Source of the DNA: Clostridiaceae bacterium
GTDB lineage: Bacteria > Bacillota > Clostridia > Clostridiales > Clostridiaceae
Assembly (NCBI GenBank): GCA_029219285.1
Contig: JAQXTC010000046.1
Coordinates: 1 to 40,518 of the forward strand
DNA length: 40,518 bases
Direction of reading: 5' to 3'
Below the pieces are notes generated by a model that worked only from the letters and a program-made list of their open reading frames with translations, made no database searches and had not been told where the DNA came from. This document shows positions 36,469-40,518 of this stretch, one piece after another; positions within the stretch are counted from its first letter, which is position 1, and each line of letters starts with the position of its first letter. A program made the position numbers and the translations under genes.

Positions 36469-37404
36469 CTATTTAGCTGAATGAGAATAAATATTAGCAA
36501 TTATAGCTCCAGAAATATTATGCCAAACACTAAATACTGCGCCTGGTATTGTAGCTAGTGGATATTGAGCAAAGTGAACTGTAGCTAAAGATGTTGCAAG
36601 ACCAGAATTTTGCATTCCCACTTCAATAGATATTGCTCTACATTTAGTAGTATCTAGTTTAAGTACTTTACCAATGGCATATCCTAATAAATAACCAATT
36701 ACATTATGGCATACAACTACAGCAATAATTAAAAAACCACATGTTAATATTTTTGAAGAATTTGCAGATACTACAGCAGCAACAATTGCAACTATAGCTG
36801 TTACAGAAACTAGTGGTAATACTTTAACAAGCTGTTTTGTAAAACTTGAAAATAATTTATTTATTATAAATCCTAAGATTATTGGTATAATTACAACTTG
36901 TATTATAGATAAAAACATACTTTGCATATTTACATCAACACTTTCACCTGCAAGTAAATAAGTTAAAAGTGGTGTTAAAAAAGGTGCAAGAACAGTTGAT
37001 ACAGCAGTCATTCCTACAGATAAAGCCACATCACCTTTTGATAAATAAGTCATAACATTAGAAGAAGTACCTCCAGGACAAGTTCCTACTAGAATAACCC
37101 CAACTGCTAATTCTACAGGAAGATTGAAAGCTTTACTCAAAAGATAAGCCAATAGAGGCATAATAGTAAATTGAGCTAAACATCCAATAATTACGTCTTT
37201 AGGACGGCTAAAGACTATTTTAAAATCACCTAATTTTAGTGTAAGCCCCATGCCAAACATTACTACCCCTAATAATGTATTTACATAGCTTGTCTTTATC
37301 CATGATACTGAATTTGGAATAAACAAGGCAAGAGCTGCAATTAGAATAACAAATACAGCCATATATTTTCCTACGAAACTACTTAATTTTTCTAAAAATT
37401 TCAT
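36469..37404 (-). CDS. Bile acid:sodium symporter (BASS) family transporter
   Basis: A 311-residue membrane protein with about nine to ten helices. It contains the family motifs GVVMFGMGLTLKLGDF, VGTCPGGTSSNVMTYL (near 107) and EVGMQNSGLATSLA, the segments that form the sodium and substrate sites in BASS proteins. Bacterial and plastid relatives carry bile acids, pyruvate, ketopantoate or other 2-oxo acids with Na+. The leader is an isoleucine-type T-box, which suggests that the cargo relates to isoleucine supply (for example a branched-chain 2-oxo acid); this is inference. GGGGG precedes the ATG. Confidence 0.92.
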   Translation of the reverse strand: MKFLEKLSSFVGKYMAVFVILIAALALFIPNSVSWIKTSYVNTLLGVVMFGMGLTLKLGDFKIVFSRPKDVIIGCLAQFTIMPLLAYLLSKAFNLPVELAVGVILVGTCPGGTSSNVMTYLSKGDVALSVGMTAVSTVLAPFLTPLLTYLLAGESVDVNMQSMFLSIIQVVIIPIILGFIINKLFSSFTKQLVKVLPLVSVTAIVAIVAAVVSANSSKILTCGFLIIAVVVCHNVIGYLLGYAIGKVLKLDTTKCRAISIEVGMQNSGLATSLATVHFAQYPLATIPGAVFSVWHNISGAIIANIYSHSAK

Positions 37405-37433
37405 TTTAGAACCCCCTTAATATATATTGTATA

Positions 37434-37720
37434 ATAAAAAAATCCTTTATCTCTTAAAAACCAAGAGACAAAGGATTAAATCATCTGCGGTACCACTCTT
37501 ATTGCTAAAAATATAAGCCACTTTATTCATATCAAACAATATGAAACATTATAACGTATGTTAATCGTTTCTGCTTACAGTATAGTTTTTTCGGCAGAAA
37601 TTCTCAAAGGTGATTTTCATATAAATAATAATACTGAATTACACCAATTATCAGCTCTCTGAAATTATTAGTTTATATTACTCTTCCTTATCATAGAATA
37701 TATTTACAATTACTAATTTA
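37434..37720 (-). ncRNA. T-box leader, isoleucine-type (AUC specifier), before the BASS transporter
   Basis: On the minus strand the T-box core AGTGGTACCGC (37487-37497) is followed by a terminator: 37463-37477 pairs with 37441-37455, then T7. Stem I carries AGAGAG (37655-37660) and GGTG (37642-37645). The specifier region reads GAAA-ATC-ACCTTTGAG, matching the usual layout of specifier, purine, basal helix and GAG; ATC is at 37612-37614, an isoleucine codon. The same layout gives the correct valine codon in the valS T-box of this window. This leader fills most of the 364-base gap 37405-37768. Confidence 0.88.
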
Positions 37721-37726
37721 ACAATA

Positions 37727-37755
37727 ATATTATACCTAATGGGACAAAATGTCAA
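37727..37755 (-). promoter_or_regulatory. Promoter of the BASS T-box leader
   Basis: On the minus strand TTGACA (37750-37755) and TAATAT (37727-37732) are 17 bases apart. It lies 14 bases after the stop codon of the DUF4179 gene, and no terminator is seen between them, so some readthrough from the sigma-factor operon is possible. Confidence 0.78.
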
Positions 37756-37768
37756 ATTATATTTAAAT

Positions 37769-38770
37769 TTATTTTATGTTTATATTAAAGTCAGAGATTA
37801 TATCATTATTTTCAGTATTTTTATCAAAAATCACAATTCTTAAACAAGTTGCATTTTCATCAACCTTTGGAAAGCTCCAAGTATAAGTAGTAACTCCGTT
37901 AGACTCTAATTCATGACCTTCATCAAAATACAAATGATTATTATTATTGTCAATAACGTCAATTATAGCACCACTTGGCAATTTTGCAGAACTTTCATAA
38001 ATTATTTTTGTACTAGATGGTGTTACTAATACTTCTTTTAAAGTGCAACTATTATTTGTTAGATTAGGCTTAAGATCAATATTATTACTAGTATCAATCA
38101 TAGTTTCAAAATTAAAATTCCATGCACCATATATTTTAGTGTAAGGTTCATTTTCATCAGAAGAAGCAAATATTACCTCAGATATTTTGAGAGAAAAGTA
38201 AAGTGGTTTATCTAAATCTAAATTATCCTTATCTATTTGAGACAAATCAATTGTTTGCATTCCTGCAAAGGTATTTTCATTAAGATAATTTCCTTCTATT
38301 GAACTAACTTCTAATCTAGTATTTATATTATTTAATTTGATTTCAGGATATAAACTAAAACCTTCTGCATTTGGATTACGTAAAGGATTATCCCCTTCGA
38401 TAAGATAAGATACTGAGGCTTTATTTCCGTCGCATGATACTTGAGACAGTGTGATTGTTATGCCATTATCTCTAGCTACTGTATTTAAAGTTTTACAATT
38501 TTTATATTCATCACCAGATTGGTAAGTAGATTTAGAATCAGCTGAAGAATGAAGGTACTCAAAAATATCGCCTAAAATTGGAATTGATGATGCAGTTACG
38601 GGATTACTTATTCCTAGTCCTATAGTTGATAATAAAACTACTGCTGCAGCTATTTTTATGATTTTATAATTTGCTTTTCGCTTTTTTAAATGAAGGCTAG
38701 CTTTATTAATAGTCTTATCAGTTATCTCATCCAAATTATTAGGTATTTTAATCATATCATATTTATTCAT
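37769..38770 (-). CDS. DUF4179-domain membrane protein, likely regulator of the adjacent sigma factor
   Basis: A 333-residue protein. A short cytoplasmic N-terminus (about 1-40) is followed by one membrane helix (about 41-60, IIKIAAAVVLLSTIGLGI) and a large extracytoplasmic domain. PVTASSIPILGDIFEYL just after the helix is typical of DUF4179 proteins. The gene starts inside the end of the sigma-factor gene (eight-base overlap, GGAGG site), the arrangement of an anti-sigma factor with its ECF sigma. The anti-sigma role is inferred from position and topology; there is no zinc-binding anti-sigma motif. Confidence 0.87.
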   Translation of the reverse strand: MNKYDMIKIPNNLDEITDKTINKASLHLKKRKANYKIIKIAAAVVLLSTIGLGISNPVTASSIPILGDIFEYLHSSADSKSTYQSGDEYKNCKTLNTVARDNGITITLSQVSCDGNKASVSYLIEGDNPLRNPNAEGFSLYPEIKLNNINTRLEVSSIEGNYLNENTFAGMQTIDLSQIDKDNLDLDKPLYFSLKISEVIFASSDENEPYTKIYGAWNFNFETMIDTSNNIDLKPNLTNNSCTLKEVLVTPSSTKIIYESSAKLPSGAIIDVIDNNNNHLYFDEGHELESNGVTTYTWSFPKVDENATCLRIVIFDKNTENNDIISDFNINIK

Positions 38771-39318
38771 TACAAATATCCTCCTTTAAAATCTTATACA
38801 ATTGTTGTTTAGATCTTCGTATGTGCGATTTAATTGTGTTCTCAGACATGTTTAGCATTAATGACATTTCTTTAATAGAAAAACCATGAAAATATTTTAG
38901 AATTATGATAGTTTTTTTATCAACTGGTAAACAATCAATTGCATTATATAAATCAAGTTTCTTTTCAATATCTAAATCATTTTCTTCTATAGTATAAATA
39001 TCATTATTATCAATAGATATTTTTTGACTTTTATCTTTTAACATATCATTTGCATTGTTAATAAGAATTTTAGTTATCCATGTTTTGAAAAATTCTGGAT
39101 TCTTTAACTTGTGTATATTAATAAAAGCTTTATATATAGTATTTTGATAGAGTTCAATTGCATCCTGTTCGTTTTTTTACATAAAGGAAAGCAGTCTTAT
39201 AAAGATAACTTTCATATTCTGTAACAACTTCTTTAAATGAAGTTTTACTACCTTTAATTGCTTTTTTAATAGTTATGTTCTTTTCTGTAAAAGCAATATT
39301 TGTTATTGTTGTTTGCAT
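38763..39318 (-). pseudogene. ECF-type RNA polymerase sigma factor, interrupted by one frameshift
   Basis: The product without the break is 184 residues, normal for ECF sigma factors. Starting at ATG 39316-39318 (AGGAGGGTAATA before it), region 2 runs in frame through YLYKTAFLYVK, then an A7 run (39172-39178) shifts the frame into an early stop. With one A removed it continues as NEQDAIELYQNTIYKAFINI and KTWITKILINNA, then region 4 (LPVDKKTIIILKYFHGFSIKEM, NTIKSHIRRSKQQL), a typical helix-turn-helix. The coupled DUF4179 gene supports it being a functional pair. Sequence error, mutation or phase variation are all possible. Confidence 0.88.
39172..39178 (-). other. A7 frameshift site in the sigma factor gene
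   Basis: The minus strand reads GT-A7-CG; six A residues would keep the sigma factor in a single 184-residue frame. This is the second A7-linked frame break in the window, in the opposite sense to the one at 9889. Confidence 0.8.
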
Positions 39319-39335
39319 TATTACCCTCCTAAAAT

Positions 39336-39347
39336 TAATCCGGATTA
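39336..39347. repeat. 12-base palindrome between sigma promoter and start
   Basis: TAATCCGGATTA is a perfect palindrome lying between the ECF-like promoter and the ribosome site of the sigma gene. It could be an operator for another regulator; no known motif was matched. Confidence 0.4.
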
Positions 39348-39360
39348 GTTATTTCATACA

Positions 39361-39390
39361 TTAGACGTATAAGTTAATAGAAAAGTTGCA
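39361..39390 (-). promoter_or_regulatory. ECF-type promoter of the sigma factor operon (probable autoregulation)
   Basis: On the minus strand TGCAAC (39385-39390, followed by TTTT) and CGTCTAA (39361-39367) are 17 bases apart. This matches the Bacillus ECF pattern of an AAC-type -35 and a CGTC -10 with a 16-17 base spacer. It lies about 43 bases before the sigma start, suggesting the sigma factor drives its own operon. Confidence 0.72.
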
Positions 39391-39422
39391 CCTGTTGAAA
39401 AAAGATAGAAAAGTATGATGAT

Positions 39423-39451
39423 TTGCTTAGTTAATTATTTATAATTATAAT
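39423..39451 (+). promoter_or_regulatory. Candidate promoter of folC
   Basis: TTGCTT at 39423-39428, 17-base spacer, TATAAT at 39446-39451. A second TATAAT six bases upstream makes the exact choice uncertain. Confidence 0.5.
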
Positions 39452-39492
39452 ATAGCTAAGTAATATTGGTAAAATAGGATAAGGTGATATAA

Positions 39493-40518
39493 GTGAATTA
39501 TAATGAAGCGATGGAATACATACATGAAGTTGGTAACTTTGGTTCTAATTACGGATTGGAAAGAACCCAAAGATTATTAGAACTCCTAGGTAATCCACAT
39601 AAGAAGTTAAAATTAATACATATTGCAGGAACTAATGGTAAGGGTTCTATTACAGCAATGATTACAGAAATGTTAATAGGCAAAGGTTATAAAGTTGGAA
39701 TGTATACTTCTCCTTTTTTAGAAGAATTTGAAGAGAGAATACAAATAAATGGTGTAAATATTCCTAAAAACAGATTAGCTGCTCTTGTAAAAAAAATAAG
39801 AGAAGTAGTAGATAAGGTAATTGAAGAAGGATTAAATCATCCTACTGAATTTGAAATAATAACTGCCTTAATGCTTTTATATTTTTCAGAAGAAAAGGTA
39901 GATTATGGTGTAATAGAAGTAGGACTTGGAGGAAGACTTGATTCTACCAATGTAATTACGCCTATTTTGTCTGTAATAGCTTCTATAAGCCTTGATCATA
40001 CTAATCTTTTAGGAACAACAATAGCTGAAATAGCTGCTGAAAAAGCTGGAATTATAAAAGGTAATATACCAGTTGTTATATATCCTCAAAAACAAGATGC
40101 GTATGAAGTGCTAAAAGATAAGGCCAACGAAATGAATTCAAAATTATATGAAATTATAGATATAAGTGCAGAATTTATAGAGACAGTTGAATTAGATAGA
40201 ATATATCAAAAGCTAAAGGTAAAGATGGACAATGAAAGTTTTTATGTAAACTTACCTTTACTTGGAGAACATCAAATTAATAATTTTTTAACAGCACTTA
40301 AAGCCTTTAAAATAATTTGTGAAATTGAAAATGTAGAATTTAATCATCAAGAGATTATAGAATCTATTTCTAAGGTTAAATGGATTGGAAGGCTTGAAGT
40401 AATGAATAGAAAGCCATTAGTTGTTATAGATGGAGCACATAATATTCAAGGAATACAAGCCTTAAGAAGGAATGTAGAAAAGTATTTTAAATATAAAAAT
40501 GTTTATCTTCTTTTAGGA
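39493..40518 (+). CDS. folC: Folylpolyglutamate synthase/dihydrofolate synthase (3' end cut by window)
   Basis: The first 342 codons are present and the frame is still open at the window edge; the family is about 430 residues. It adds glutamates to folates and in many bacteria also makes dihydrofolate from dihydropteroate. Visible motifs are the P-loop GTNGKGS (near residue 47), SPFLEEFEERI, the SISLDHTNLLG block and VVIDGAHNIQG near the cut end. The start is GTG at 39493 behind AAGGTGAT, giving MNYNEAMEYIHEVGNFG. In many Firmicutes it follows valS directly; here it is displaced by an exporter, a T-box transporter and a sigma operon. Confidence 0.95.
   Translation, partial: MNYNEAMEYIHEVGNFGSNYGLERTQRLLELLGNPHKKLKLIHIAGTNGKGSITAMITEMLIGKGYKVGMYTSPFLEEFEERIQINGVNIPKNRLAALVKKIREVVDKVIEEGLNHPTEFEIITALMLLYFSEEKVDYGVIEVGLGGRLDSTNVITPILSVIASISLDHTNLLGTTIAEIAAEKAGIIKGNIPVVIYPQKQDAYEVLKDKANEMNSKLYEIIDISAEFIETVELDRIYQKLKVKMDNESFYVNLPLLGEHQINNFLTALKAFKIICEIENVEFNHQEIIESISKVKWIGRLEVMNRKPLVVIDGAHNIQGIQALRRNVEKYFKYKNVYLLLG

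Noticed and set aside
1-40518. Mobile elements, CRISPR arrays, tRNA or rRNA genes
   Set aside because: No transposase, integrase, evenly spaced repeats, or cloverleaf or ribosomal sequence was noticed in either strand.

Overview
The window looks like chromosome from a low-GC Clostridium (sensu stricto) or close relative. The DNA is strongly A/T-rich. Ribosome-binding sites are strong (AGGAGG-type), several genes start with TTG or GTG, and U-tract terminators are dense. T-box leaders, a GAAC-N4-GTTC SOS box, an ANTAR-type regulator beside glnA, a dapL/dapF lysine-peptidoglycan route and a fused 2-hydroxyacyl-CoA dehydratase activator all fit anaerobic Firmicutes. I see no phage, transposon, CRISPR array, rRNA or tRNA. 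This is core chromosome with regulatory points of interest.

Layout. 1-5858: promoter, ANTAR-type hairpin leader and terminator, then glnA, ANTAR regulator, dapF, pyrG and dapL (nitrogen, diaminopimelate and CTP supply). 6013-8843: a lone radical SAM protein, a CsoR/FrmR-family repressor and a Ca2+/Na+ exchanger. 8846-10486: an SOS-controlled Y-family DNA polymerase, broken by a one-base frameshift, plus a small companion gene. 10475-11684 (minus): a two-gene ThrE-type exporter. 11826-13175: glyA. 13178-13816 (minus): an atypical metallo-beta-lactamase-fold protein. 13945-16661: phosphoesterase, M19 dipeptidase and a YmfI-like reductase. 16690-18881 (minus): two-component system. 19049-22009: M16 protease, recX and a membrane transglutaminase. 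22092-22445 (minus): TPR protein. 22646-26935: a 1429-residue dehydratase activator. 27076-31259: four envelope genes. 31270-34307: valine T-box and valS. 34443-36357: ABC exporter. 36469-37755 (minus): a bile-acid:sodium-symporter-family (BASS) transporter behind an isoleucine T-box. 37769-39390 (minus): ECF sigma factor (frameshifted) and DUF4179 partner with an ECF-type promoter. 39493-end: folC, cut by the window edge.

The strongest regulatory readings are four. (i) The glnA leader has two hexaloop hairpins, the second mutually exclusive with an intrinsic terminator, and the next gene encodes an ANTAR RNA-binding protein. (ii) A LexA-type box fills the -35/-10 spacer of the polymerase promoter. 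(iii) A T-box with an AUC specifier precedes a BASS transporter, suggesting it imports something used to make isoleucine, such as a branched-chain 2-oxo acid. (iv) An ECF-like promoter precedes the sigma factor gene. Two genes are disrupted at A7 homopolymers, one apparently lacking an A and one with an extra A. That pattern suggests sequence errors or slippage, so both may be intact in the living strain.

All gene calls rest on reading translations and motifs by eye. No database search was run.
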